Source: an uncultured Blautia sp.
GTDB taxonomy: Bacteria > Bacillota > Clostridia > Lachnospirales > Lachnospiraceae
Direction: 5' to 3'
Length of the DNA stretch: 27,240 nucleotides
Assembly (NCBI RefSeq): GCF_934372025.1
Contig: NZ_CAKROJ010000031.1
Coordinates: 1 to 27,240, forward strand
Shown here one piece after another: positions 7,570 to 15,359 of the stretch. The position numbers and the translations under genes were made by a program. Each line of letters begins with the position of its first letter. Position 1 is the first letter of the stretch. The notes beneath the pieces are model-generated. The model saw only the letters and a program-made list of their open reading frames with translations. It was not told the DNA's origin and ran no database searches.

Positions 7570-8207
7570 GAATTCTGTTTGCCTCCTTCAATAACGACTC
7601 TTCCATTACGAACAGTAACTTTGTCATTTGCGATCAGATTAATTGCCTCCGGAAGGATCTTCCATTCTGCTTCTTCCATCACACGGCGCTGCAGAATTTC
7701 AGGGGTATCTCCCTCACGCACTTCTACCGCTTTCTGAAGAATGATCGGTCCGGTATCTGTACCGGTGTCCACAAAGTGTACCGTCGCACCTGTCACTTTT
7801 ACTCCTCTGTCAAGCACGCCTTCATGTACATGGAGACCGTAAAATCCAACTCCGCAGAAAGACGGAATTAATGAAGGATGAATGTTTATGATTTTGTTCG
7901 GATAAGCTTCTACGATCATCGGAGGAATTGCCACCAGAAATCCCGCCAGTACGATCAGATCTGTTTCTGCTTCTTTAAGTTCTCTGAGAAGTGCTTTGTG
8001 AAATTCTTCCCTGTTTTCAAAAGTTTTCGGAGAAATGCACTTAGCCGGGATGCCCCGGCTTTCTGCTCGTTTCAGTGCATATGCGCCCGGATTATTACTG
8101 ATCACCAGACCAATTTCTGCATTTGTGATCACGCCGCTGTCAATTGCATCCATGATCGCCTGCAGATTGGTGCCGCCTCCTGATACCAGAACACCAAGCT
8201 TTAGCAT
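7566..8207 (-). CDS. purN: Phosphoribosylglycinamide formyltransferase
   Basis: Transfers the formyl group of 10-formyltetrahydrofolate to GAR, the third step of IMP synthesis. The 213 residues are slightly longer than typical. VLVSGGGTNLQAIMD forms the nucleotide-binding start, INIHPSLIPSF contains the catalytic Asn and His, and VDTGTDTGPII supplies the Asp region. The ATG overlaps the purM stop as ATGCTAA, and AAGGAG lies about seven bases upstream inside purM. The purN-before-purD order matches the biochemical coupling of these steps. Confidence 0.97.
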   Translation of the reverse strand: MLKLGVLVSGGGTNLQAIMDAIDSGVITNAEIGLVISNNPGAYALKRAESRGIPAKCISPKTFENREEFHKALLRELKEAETDLIVLAGFLVAIPPMIVEAYPNKIINIHPSLIPSFCGVGFYGLHVHEGVLDRGVKVTGATVHFVDTGTDTGPIILQKAVEVREGDTPEILQRRVMEEAEWKILPEAINLIANDKVTVRNGRVVIEGGKQNS

Positions 8208-9226
8208 AAAGTCACTCCTTTTTCTCCTGCCTCAATACGTCCAACTACGTATGGAGCATCTCCTGCCTGACGGATTGCTTCCATTGTTTTGTCCACATCA
8301 GCCGGATCTACTGCAAGTACCATACCAAGTCCCATATTAAAGGTATTGTACATCATTTTTTCTTCAATATCTCCGGTCTTTGCAAGAAGATCAAAGATCG
8401 GAAGTACCGGATAACTGTCTTTCTCGATAACCGCTCTTGTTCCTTCTTTCAGCATACGAGGAACATTTTCATAGAATCCACCGCCTGTAATATGGCTGCA
8501 CGCATGAATACGAACACCAGCTTCTTTGATGCTCTTCAGTGCTTTTACATAGATTCTTGTCGGTGCAAGGAGAGCTTCGCCAAGAGTAGTTCCAAGCTCA
8601 TCATAATGAGTCTCCAGAGATTCTCTGGTCATCTCAAATACTTTACGTACAAGGGAAAATCCATTGCTGTGAACTCCTGTAGAAGCCATACCGATCAGGA
8701 CATCTCCCGGTTTCAGTTCTTCTCCTGTAAGAAGGTCTTTTTTGTCGATCACGCCAACTGCAAAACCGGCAAGATCGTATTCATCTTCCGGCATAAGTCC
8801 CGGATGCTCTGCTGTTTCACCACCGATCAGTGCAGCACCGGACTGTACACAGCCTTCAGCAACTCCACTTACGATCTCTGCGATTTTTTCCGGATAGTTC
8901 TTTCCACATGCGATGTAATCCAGGAAAAACAGCGGTTCTGCTCCGGCACAGGCAATATCATTTACACACATAGCTACTGCATCGATTCCGATCGTATCAT
9001 GCTTGTCCATAAGCATGGCAAGTTTTACCTTTGTTCCACATCCGTCTGTACCGGATACCAGTGTCGGCTCTTCCATGTCTTTGAATGCATTCATGGAGAA
9101 TGCTCCTGAAAAACCTCCGATACCGCCAAGAACTTCCGGTCTCATGGTTTTTGCAATATGCTTCTTCATTAATTCTACTGACTTGTAGCCTGCCTCTATA
9201 TCTACACCTGCTTTTTTGTAATCCAT
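8201..9226 (-). CDS. purM: Phosphoribosylformylglycinamidine cyclo-ligase (AIR synthetase)
   Basis: Closes the imidazole ring of FGAM to give AIR using ATP. At 341 residues it is full length. Family segments include YKKAGVDIEAG at the start, TLVSGTDGCGTKVKLA, GIDAVAMCVNDI, FFLDYIACGK, GGETAEHPG and HITGGGFYENVPRM. It lies 24 bases after purE and overlaps purN by seven bases. AGGAG about 13 bases upstream is the likely ribosome-binding site. Confidence 0.97.
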   Translation of the reverse strand: MDYKKAGVDIEAGYKSVELMKKHIAKTMRPEVLGGIGGFSGAFSMNAFKDMEEPTLVSGTDGCGTKVKLAMLMDKHDTIGIDAVAMCVNDIACAGAEPLFFLDYIACGKNYPEKIAEIVSGVAEGCVQSGAALIGGETAEHPGLMPEDEYDLAGFAVGVIDKKDLLTGEELKPGDVLIGMASTGVHSNGFSLVRKVFEMTRESLETHYDELGTTLGEALLAPTRIYVKALKSIKEAGVRIHACSHITGGGFYENVPRMLKEGTRAVIEKDSYPVLPIFDLLAKTGDIEEKMMYNTFNMGLGMVLAVDPADVDKTMEAIRQAGDAPYVVGRIEAGEKGVTLC

Positions 9227-9250
9227 AATCTTCTGATCTCCTCCACCTTT

Positions 9251-9751
9251 TTAATAAGCTTTGTATCCAACTTCCTGAAGTCTGGCATCTTTTGCCTCGA
9301 CCTGTTCTTTCAGTTCCTTTGTATATGCTTTCAGTCTGTCCAGCAGTTCCGGGTCTGATGTTGCAAGAATTTTCGCTGCAAGGATTCCTGCATTTGCACC
9401 TCCGTTGATTGCGACTGTTGCTACAGGAATTCCGGATGGCATCTGTACGATTGAATACAGAGAATCTCTTCCTCCAAGAGATGTCGTATGCATCGGAATA
9501 CCGATAACCGGCATTGGAAAGATTGCTGCGCACATTCCCGGAAGATGTGCAGCCATTCCTGCTCCTGCAATAATCACCTTGAATCCTTTTTCTTCTGCTG
9601 TTTTTGCATACTCAAAGAACACATCCGGTTCTCTGTGTGCAGAAATAATTTTCATCTCGTATTCAACGCCAAGCTTATCAAGAATTGCCGCCGCTTTGCT
9701 CATAACCGGCATATCTGAGTCGCTTCCCATTACAATTCCAACTTTTTTCAT
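9251..9751 (-). CDS. purE: N5-carboxyaminoimidazole ribonucleotide mutase (class I PurE)
   Basis: Converts N5-CAIR to CAIR in the bacterial branch of purine synthesis. The 166 residues carry the class I signatures GSDSDMPVM near the N terminus, SAHREP near 40-45, and the AGAGMAAHLPGM loop. The partner purK is not in the window. GGAGG lies eight bases before the ATG. It is the first gene of the purE-purM-purN-purD unit and has a consensus promoter about 40 bases upstream. Confidence 0.97.
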   Translation of the reverse strand: MKKVGIVMGSDSDMPVMSKAAAILDKLGVEYEMKIISAHREPDVFFEYAKTAEEKGFKVIIAGAGMAAHLPGMCAAIFPMPVIGIPMHTTSLGGRDSLYSIVQMPSGIPVATVAINGGANAGILAAKILATSDPELLDRLKAYTKELKEQVEAKDARLQEVGYKAY

Positions 9752-9789
9752 TGGTGGCCTCCTCGTCTTTTTGTTACATCATCAGATTG

Positions 9790-9818
9790 ATTCTACTAAG
9801 ATTCTGAAATTGTGTCAA
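9790..9818 (-). promoter_or_regulatory. purE: Promoter of the purE-purM-purN-purD unit
   Basis: On the minus strand TTGACA (9818-9813) and TAGAAT (9795-9790) are spaced by exactly 17 bases. The leader to the purE ATG is only about 35 bases, too short for a purine riboswitch; none was seen. Confidence 0.85.
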
Positions 9819-9843
9819 CAATATTACGGAAAAGAAATATTTT

Positions 9844-9882
9844 GGCGAGCAAACTCTTTTTGTATAAGAAAGTCCGCCCGCC
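9844..9882 (-). terminator. Probable terminator hairpin after the M29 aminopeptidase gene
   Basis: Arms GGCGGGC (9882-9876) and GCTCGCC (9850-9844) pair with one G-U, and the interior (ACTTT opposite AAAGAGT) pairs further. The tract beyond it on the minus strand is AAAATATTTCTTTT rather than a clean T run, so the terminator call is moderate. Confidence 0.45.
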
Positions 9883-9896
9883 TCGTAATATGCTCT

Positions 9897-11930
9897 TTAT
9901 TTTTCAAAAGGCTGATTTAATTCTTCTGTTCCCGGAAGTACAAAACGACTGTTTTCAATAATGAAAGTTTTGTCCCCCTCCTCATCGATCACACAGATAC
10001 TGCCCAGTTCTTCATATGGAATCGTAATATCTGTATGGCAGCCATAATAAGCCAGACTGATATCTTCTTTACGGAGAATTGAAATCTCATTGTCACGTGC
10101 AATGATCTCTCTTCCATCCGGATTGAATACCGGTGTATCCTCTGACCAGCTGTAGCAGGTATCTCCCACAGCAAAATGCGGTCCCATTTTCTCTGCGATC
10201 AGGATCGGCAGTTTATCGGCAATACCATATTTCTCTGCTGCCACATAAGCAGTTGTATTGGTTCCGATCGCAAACTCACCCATTGGAAGCTTTACATGAT
10301 GATGAAGAATATTATCTTCAATATACGCACGGTTTTCTTCCTCTGTTTCAAAGTTTGCGCAGGAGTAATCGATCACCTGACCACAGTCAAATACCAGCTT
10401 CAGATCCTTAAACTGCAGACCATTCAGATAAACCTTTTTTACATGAAGGATTCCGCCTGTTCCGGCCAGTACCGGAGAAGTAAATACCTCACCTACCGGA
10501 ATGTTCACATCTGCCACACAGTTTTCAAAATTTGTCTGTTTTCTGATATCTTCCAGATCATGAAGATGAATGATCAGATCTGTCTCATTATCATCTTTTC
10601 CTTTGATTTCCACCCACTGACAGGTATCCAGAGTTTCGATGATCGTCTGCTGAATACGTTCATATAATTTATAATCCAGCGTGTTGATTTTTACAATTTC
10701 TGCGAAAATCTCCGCGAAATTACTGCCAATCTCCGGCACCGGATATGCAATGATCGTAAAACTTCTCTCGTCTCCCTTGATATAGCGATTTACGATCTGT
10801 CCTGATTCATTGTCCAGTTCTACCTGAAGCTTCTGCTGTGCCTCACTTAAAGTCCATGCTTCCTGCACAGAAACCGGTGCAAACGGTTCCTCACCAAAGG
10901 TTTCGATACATGCCGGACCGCCATGAACGGCTGCCAGATCTTTATATTTTTCATATGCATTCTGCATGGAACGAAGTTTGCGCTGCACAAAATCACTGTC
11001 CATAAAAAGAGCCTGATCCTGTCTGTGATCATACTCATACTGCGGATTTGGATTTCCGCCAACAAATCCGATCCAGGAATTCCCACGTTTGTTTACGATG
11101 TGTGAAGCATGGCGGTAAATCACCGGCTCCAGTCCCATTTCACGGAACTGAAGGACTGCTGCGCGCACCATTCGTTCAAATCCCAGATTATAACGGATAT
11201 TCACTGTCTTTTTCTTCGTAATATCTTTTCTTCCGTTAATAAATCCGATTCTGTATCCTTCCGTATATGTCCGGGCCATGCTGTCTATCTGCTCCTGTGT
11301 AAGACCGTTCAGATAATCAGCAATTCCTGTCTCATTCACTGAAACATATTCTCCATATCTGTACAGATAACGCAGATCTGAAAGATCTGAATCCATGACA
11401 ATACGTACTGCAAAATCATTTTCCGGGTCTACTGCTTCTGCTGTTCTCTGTTCTATCATATCCTGACAGTAATCATTCACATAAGAGCGCAGCATATCCT
11501 CCACGTTCTTCACAGACGGCTGTTCATCATCCTCAAATGCCGCATAAACTTCCAGAAAAAGCTCTGCTGCTACTGTATAATCCCAGAATTTCTTTTCATA
11601 TGCATATACAATGATGCCTCTGATCTCTGCATAAAGGAAAGAAAATGCCTTTCCGTATTCTCCGAGTTTTTCTGCCGCATATGCCGGATTTCCATAACAA
11701 TGTGCATAATTTTCCGGAAACAGTTCTTCATAAAGATTTCTGTTTTCTTTCTGCAGTTCTTCCAGAGAAAGATTCTCTTCTGTTCTTTCCAGTATTTCTG
11801 CTGTTTTCTTAAAAAAAGCCGCTGTATTCTGGAAAAATTCAAGAAATGCAGGCTGCACTGCTGTCTCAGTACATATTTCTGTAATCCTTTCCTTCGCCAG
11901 TTCATAACGCTCTTTCAACAATTCGTCCAA
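9897..11930 (-). CDS. M29-family metallo-aminopeptidase with a long N-terminal region
   Basis: The C-terminal part matches the thermophilic aminopeptidase (AmpS/PepS, M29) family: Glu481 in GEVFTSP, Glu552 in MGEFAIGTN, His585 and Tyr593 in GPHFAVGDTCY, and the His632-x-Asp634 pair in CHTDITIP correspond to the two-metal site. It probably removes N-terminal residues from peptides in the cytoplasm; no signal peptide is present. Usual M29 enzymes are near 400 residues, whereas this has 677, with about 230 extra N-terminal residues that are helical and rich in Glu and Tyr. The start is TTG at 11930, chosen because AAGGAG lies eight bases upstream and the nearby ATGs are out of frame. It is the last gene of a run starting at or above the 50-aa peptide. 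Confidence 0.85.
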   Translation of the reverse strand: MDELLKERYELAKERITEICTETAVQPAFLEFFQNTAAFFKKTAEILERTEENLSLEELQKENRNLYEELFPENYAHCYGNPAYAAEKLGEYGKAFSFLYAEIRGIIVYAYEKKFWDYTVAAELFLEVYAAFEDDEQPSVKNVEDMLRSYVNDYCQDMIEQRTAEAVDPENDFAVRIVMDSDLSDLRYLYRYGEYVSVNETGIADYLNGLTQEQIDSMARTYTEGYRIGFINGRKDITKKKTVNIRYNLGFERMVRAAVLQFREMGLEPVIYRHASHIVNKRGNSWIGFVGGNPNPQYEYDHRQDQALFMDSDFVQRKLRSMQNAYEKYKDLAAVHGGPACIETFGEEPFAPVSVQEAWTLSEAQQKLQVELDNESGQIVNRYIKGDERSFTIIAYPVPEIGSNFAEIFAEIVKINTLDYKLYERIQQTIIETLDTCQWVEIKGKDDNETDLIIHLHDLEDIRKQTNFENCVADVNIPVGEVFTSPVLAGTGGILHVKKVYLNGLQFKDLKLVFDCGQVIDYSCANFETEEENRAYIEDNILHHHVKLPMGEFAIGTNTTAYVAAEKYGIADKLPILIAEKMGPHFAVGDTCYSWSEDTPVFNPDGREIIARDNEISILRKEDISLAYYGCHTDITIPYEELGSICVIDEEGDKTFIIENSRFVLPGTEELNQPFEK

Positions 11931-11958
11931 CTCATCATCTCCTTTTTTCTGTTTGATT

Positions 11959-12546
11959 TTAATCGTCGATCACATTTCCAAGCTGAATATGCTTATCTAC
12001 CAGTGTTTTCATATATTCCCATATTTCCACGGAACCTTCTGCGGTATGCTCATTTCTTTTATATATCTGGCTTTTGTGTACACCATGCTCCTTCCAGCTC
12101 TTTCCGCCTGAAGCATCATTCAGGAACAGTGGCTGACAGTTATCCAGTGCATGAGCAAACTTTGCTTCTGCAGTCTCATACGCTTCAAACTCTTCCCACA
12201 GAGTGCGGAAAACTTCTGCCTGATCTGACGGAAGCAAACCAAAAATCCGGTCTGCTGCCTTTGTTTCTCTTTCTCTCTGCGTAGCAAGTCCTGCCTGATC
12301 ATAGGCATAAGTATCACCGGCATCAATTTCCACCAGATCATGTATCAGAACCATAGGAATTACTTTTAACAGATCAACATCTTCATTTGCATATTCTTTT
12401 AATAATACTGCCATAAGCGCCAGATGCCAGGAATGTTCCGCATCATTCTCTTTGCGGCTCCCATCAGACAGATAAGTCTGACGAAAAATTTCTTTTACTT
12501 TGTCCACTTCCAGAATAAATTTCATCTGTTTCTGCAAACGTTCCAT
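11959..12546 (-). CDS. HD-domain phosphohydrolase (YfbR/HDDC2-like)
   Basis: A 195-residue metal-dependent phosphohydrolase. The HD signature is visible as His38 in NDAEHSWH, His69-Asp70 followed by Glu73 and Asp75 in HDLVEIDAGD, and Asp135 in ALDNCQP. The family includes 5'-deoxynucleotidases, so dephosphorylation of nucleotides is plausible, but substrate cannot be read from sequence. GGGAG of the ribosome-binding site overlaps the end of the preceding membrane-protein gene, which ends three bases before the ATG, so the two are coupled. The aminopeptidase gene follows after 28 bases. Confidence 0.88.
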   Translation of the reverse strand: MERLQKQMKFILEVDKVKEIFRQTYLSDGSRKENDAEHSWHLALMAVLLKEYANEDVDLLKVIPMVLIHDLVEIDAGDTYAYDQAGLATQRERETKAADRIFGLLPSDQAEVFRTLWEEFEAYETAEAKFAHALDNCQPLFLNDASGGKSWKEHGVHKSQIYKRNEHTAEGSVEIWEYMKTLVDKHIQLGNVIDD

Positions 12547-12549
12547 AAC

Positions 12550-12864
12550 TTATACTCCCATCAAAAAAAAGGCAAGCCAGCCTACCATAAAGATTCCATT
12601 CAGAATAGAACCTGTAATACTTGTCCTGTGTGTACATTTTTCTTCTGAAAAACTGCTGATTCCCATCAGGAATCCATAAACTGAAAGCAGTGCTGCAAAC
12701 AGGCAGATTCCGCCAACAATAAAGCCATATTTTCCTTCCAGTGCATAAGCCACTCCGACGGCTCCTGCAAACAGAAGCAGGGAAGCAATCGCCAGTCCCA
12801 CTGACAGCTTCCCTTTTGCAGCCTCTTTCTTTTTTATAATCGCATATCTATATCGTTTCGCCAT
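12550..12864 (-). CDS. Small multi-pass membrane protein of unknown function
   Basis: A 104-residue protein with a basic N terminus (KRYRYAIIKKKEAAKGK) followed by three hydrophobic stretches at about 20-42, 47-70 and 85-104, consistent with an inner-membrane protein with positive residues inside. It resembles small uncharacterised Lachnospiraceae membrane proteins; I cannot assign a function. It overlaps the VanZ-like gene by 17 bases and is followed after three bases by the HD hydrolase, so it is part of one transcript. Confidence 0.8.
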   Translation of the reverse strand: MAKRYRYAIIKKKEAAKGKLSVGLAIASLLLFAGAVGVAYALEGKYGFIVGGICLFAALLSVYGFLMGISSFSEEKCTHRTSITGSILNGIFMVGWLAFFLMGV

Positions 12865-13321
12865 ATCGTTTTCTCCTCAGATAATTACAGCCAACAAAAA
12901 GCAGATAGCCAATTGCTGCTCCCAATGTATTCAATATCAGATCATCCACATCAAAACACCCTACTCTGGCAAACAGCTGAACTGTTTCTACCAAAAGGCT
13001 GAGTGCAAATCCTGATGTAATAATAAAAGTTCCTCTTCGACACTTATGTGCGATGACCGGAAGGATAAAACCATATGGAATAAAACCGATTACATTTCCA
13101 AAAATATTGGTGAACACAGCAAACACTCCCAGTTGTTTTCTGTATATCCAAAATCTTCTGATCTCCACAAACGGTATCAGATTATACCGATACATCCGCT
13201 CTTCAGTCGCCACTCGTCCGTATTCTTCTGAAAAAAAGAGAAAGTAAACGAGAAGCAGTACATACAGTATAAACAAAAGCACGCTCAGACATTTGATTTT
13301 ACGTTTTGTACTATCTTTCAA
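12848..13321 (-). CDS. VanZ-family membrane protein
   Basis: A 157-residue membrane protein with four or so hydrophobic segments. The VanZ features are YNLIPF near 45-50, TNIFGNVIGFIPYGF, and the ALSLLVETVQLF and CFDVDDLILNTLGAAIGY segments. VanZ is linked to teicoplanin resistance in one operon, but most relatives are housekeeping envelope proteins of unknown activity. The first codon is TTG at 13321, since the next Met is far inside and AGGGG lies about seven bases upstream. It follows the 50-aa peptide closely. Confidence 0.85.
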   Translation of the reverse strand: MKDSTKRKIKCLSVLLFILYVLLLVYFLFFSEEYGRVATEERMYRYNLIPFVEIRRFWIYRKQLGVFAVFTNIFGNVIGFIPYGFILPVIAHKCRRGTFIITSGFALSLLVETVQLFARVGCFDVDDLILNTLGAAIGYLLFVGCNYLRRKRYGETI

Positions 13322-13341
13322 TTTCTACCCCTGTCCTGGCT

Positions 13342-13494
13342 TCAGATCAGAATATCAGACTTTCTCTTTAAGAGCCTGCTTCCACTGACGATCATCAGCA
13401 CGCCTGCCGCAACACCTGTTACAAGTGTTACAATTCCTACTGCAATACTGCATGCACCTGTCCGACTCATAGTCTTATATATTTTTTCGTTCAT
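13342..13494 (-). CDS. 50-aa single-pass membrane peptide
   Basis: A 50-residue open frame beginning MNEKIYKTMSRTGACSIAVG and ending LLKRKSDILI, with AGGAGG at ideal spacing (eight bases) before the ATG. A hydrophobic, Gly/Val/Ala-rich segment spans about residues 13-37, flanked by basic residues on both sides, so one membrane helix is expected. It sits between pyrE and the VanZ-like gene, in the same direction, and leaves almost no unexplained sequence. The strong ribosome-binding site and clean membrane-protein pattern argue for a real small gene. Function unknown. Confidence 0.75.
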   Translation of the reverse strand: MNEKIYKTMSRTGACSIAVGIVTLVTGVAAGVLMIVSGSRLLKRKSDILI

Positions 13495-13550
13495 GGCAAT
13501 TCCTCCTTATACAATACAGATAACGCCCCGCCTCTTCGGCAGGTCAGATT

Positions 13551-14231
13551 TTATTTTGCTCCGTACTGACTGTAATATGCATCAATTGCCTTTTTCAGCT
13601 CATCATCAATAATGATCTGACCTTTGTATTCCTTGTTATACAGATGCTCGATAACCTCTGCCATAGTAACGATCGCATTTGTTTCAAATCCGTAAAGATC
13701 ATGTACTTCATCCAGTGCACATTTCACGCCGCCTTTTCCGACTTCCATACGGTCAAGAGAAACCATAAGACCAACAATCTCCACGTCTGCTGCTCCTTTT
13801 ACCTTCGGTACAGTCTCTTCCATGGATTTACCGGAAGTGGTAACATCCTCGATCATGACTACACGGTCTCCGTCTTTCAGTTTACTTCCAAGGAAGCTTC
13901 CCTTATCAGCTCCGTGATCCTTTTCCTCTTTACGGTCAGAGCAGTAACGGATTTCTTTTCCATACAGTTCACTGAATGCAATTGCAGTTACAACGCTGAG
14001 CGGAATTCCCTTGTATGCAGGTCCAAACAGCACATCAAAATCATCGCCATATTTTGCATGGATTGCTTTTGCATAGTATTCACCAAGTTTTTTAAGCTGA
14101 GAACCTGTTACATATCCTCCTGCATTCATAAAGAACGGGGATTTTCTTCCACTTTTCAGTGTGAATTCTCCAAATTTCAGTACCTGGCTGTCAACCATAA
14201 ATTCAATAAATTCCTGTTTATACTGTTCCAT
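13551..14231 (-). CDS. pyrE: Orotate phosphoribosyltransferase
   Basis: Joins orotate to PRPP to form OMP, the fifth step of UMP synthesis. The 226 residues include KFGEFTLKSGRKSPFF near the N terminus, FGPAYKGIPL, and the PRPP-binding loop VVMIEDVTTSGKS at 124-136. The ATG is preceded by CGGAGG. In related genomes pyrE commonly follows pyrD; here it lies 8.7 kb further along, behind a terminator, and seems to have its own promoter. The 50-aa peptide and following genes are probably cotranscribed with it. Confidence 0.97.
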   Translation of the reverse strand: MEQYKQEFIEFMVDSQVLKFGEFTLKSGRKSPFFMNAGGYVTGSQLKKLGEYYAKAIHAKYGDDFDVLFGPAYKGIPLSVVTAIAFSELYGKEIRYCSDRKEEKDHGADKGSFLGSKLKDGDRVVMIEDVTTSGKSMEETVPKVKGAADVEIVGLMVSLDRMEVGKGGVKCALDEVHDLYGFETNAIVTMAEVIEHLYNKEYKGQIIIDDELKKAIDAYYSQYGAK

Positions 14232-14278
14232 TATTCAAACCTCCGTAGTTATATCCTTATTTATCAATATTCCTTTGT

Positions 14279-14294
14279 ATTTTATCATATTATA
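14279..14294 (-). promoter_or_regulatory. pyrE: Possible pyrE promoter (-10 region only)
   Basis: On the minus strand TATAAT (14294-14289) and an overlapping TATGATAAAAT-like segment lie about 55 bases before the pyrE start. No good -35 was found, partly because the terminator stem occupies that position, so the exact promoter is unclear. Confidence 0.35.
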
Positions 14295-14302
14295 GACAAA
14301 AT

Positions 14303-14352
14303 AAAAAGACCCGCCGCTCAGGTTTTTCATTCCTGTTTCGACAAGTCTTTTT
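14303..14352 (-). terminator. Intrinsic terminator closing the surface-gene run
   Basis: On the minus strand AAAAAGAC (14352-14345) pairs with GTCTTTTT (14310-14303). The stem extends inward through TTGTCG/CGGCGG with G-U pairs and an inner CAGG/CCTG stem, and the outer arm supplies the T-tract. Because A and T tracts flank both sides it could also work on the other strand. It lies 55 bases past the stop of the SH3-domain gene and separates it from pyrE. Confidence 0.8.
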
Positions 14353-14407
14353 ATCATTCACTGCATTTTCATAACACCATCGATTCCTTCCGGACCGCTG
14401 CTGTCAT

Positions 14408-15343
14408 TTAATATTCTTCGTAGCTTACACTTCCGTCTGAATAAGTAATTTCATAATATCCATGTCCGCTTCCATCGCAGTCATCATATGCCTGACGGCT
14501 CACTTCTGTCACCGGCTGTGCTGCGGCTGCCTGTGCTGCTGCGGCTGCCTGCGCGTCTGCGGCTGCCTGTGCATCTGCGGCTGCCTGTGCATCTGCTGCT
14601 GCCTGTGCTGCGGCTGCTGCTGCAGCTGCTTCTTCGGCTGCTTTCTTTTCAGCAAGCAGTTTGTCCACTTTTTCTTTATCCTCAGTCACATAAAGATGTG
14701 AAACATATCCTTCTATTGTTTCGCCTTTCACCTTGATCCATCCCGGGCATACAGCAGTTGCTTTGAATTCAGCACCCAGTATAACTATTTTAACAACCTC
14801 AGCATCTGTGGAAGGAGCTACACGCACATTAACCTTTGCAGTTGTATACATGGTTTTTTCTGCGTCAAATGCTTTCTCATCTGCCTGTTCCACTGCTTCC
14901 TGTTCTTTGCCGTTCGCATCCTTATAACTGATATAAAACATCCCGTACTCTTCATACAAAGATGGCTCTTTCCACTCTTCCGGCTTTACATCTTCAAAAG
15001 TATGTTCTGTTCCGTCTTCCATAGCAAGCACAAGATTGTTGATTTTTTCTTCTGTTGTGCTTTCTTTTGCGTCTGTTTCTTTTGCATCTGCTTCTTTTGC
15101 ATCGGCCTCATCTGCTTTGGGTTCTTCTGCTTTTTTTACTGCTTCTGTAATCTCAGCAGTTTTCACATTCACAGTTGTTGTATTTTTCACAGTTACATCG
15201 CCAGCCTGAAAATCCTCCACAGTTCCTGCTGCTTCCTGCTCTGTTGCAGTATCCTCTGCTGCAAAAGTCATTGCCGGTGTTCCTGCAACAACTGTTACTG
15301 TAAGTACCAGACCCAAAATCGTTTCCATCATTCTTCTTCTCAT
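14408..15343 (-). CDS. Secreted SH3-domain protein with Ala-rich repeat linker
   Basis: A 311-residue exported protein. The signal peptide spans about 1-28 (basic start, hydrophobic core, cleavage near TFAA). Residues 30-100 are acidic and low-complexity, including a DAKE-type repeat (about 76-94). A bacterial SH3 domain lies at about 165-218 (NVRVAPSTDAEVVKI ... GWIKVKGETIEGYVSHLYV), a fold that often binds peptidoglycan peptides. An alanine-rich, probably helical linker with AAADAQ units follows (about 225-275), and the protein ends in CDGSGHGYYEITYSDG, a conserved-looking tail. It has no LPXTG motif. It is the last gene of the surface-protein run, 16 bases after the DHHW gene, with GGAGG before its ATG. 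Confidence 0.85.
   Translation of the reverse strand: MRRRMMETILGLVLTVTVVAGTPAMTFAAEDTATEQEAAGTVEDFQAGDVTVKNTTTVNVKTAEITEAVKKAEEPKADEADAKEADAKETDAKESTTEEKINNLVLAMEDGTEHTFEDVKPEEWKEPSLYEEYGMFYISYKDANGKEQEAVEQADEKAFDAEKTMYTTAKVNVRVAPSTDAEVVKIVILGAEFKATAVCPGWIKVKGETIEGYVSHLYVTEDKEKVDKLLAEKKAAEEAAAAAAAAQAAADAQAAADAQAAADAQAAAAAQAAAAQPVTEVSRQAYDDCDGSGHGYYEITYSDGSVSYEEY
14523..14612. repeat. Five 18-base tandem repeats in the Ala-rich linker
   Basis: Five successive 18-base units starting GCGGCTGCCTG on the plus strand encode the AAADAQ/AQAAAA linker of the SH3-domain protein. The two middle copies are identical, so slippage could change linker length between strains. Confidence 0.85.
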
Positions 15344-15359
15344 TTTATTTTCCTCCTCA

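Noticed and set aside
9752..9790. Purine riboswitch before purE
   Set aside because: The leader from the mapped promoter to the ATG is only about 35 bases, too short for the aptamer.
13514..13540. Hairpin after pyrE as terminator
   Set aside because: A six-base stem CCTGCC/GGCGGG is present but no T-tract follows; co-transcription with the 50-aa gene is more likely.
13644..14411. Plus-strand open frame (255 codons) over pyrE
   Set aside because: Antisense shadow of pyrE and its leader; Phe/Cys/His-rich, no supporting start signal, and it crosses the terminator.
14523..14612. Tandem repeats as a CRISPR array
   Set aside because: Units are 18 bases without spacers and encode an Ala-rich linker in frame.
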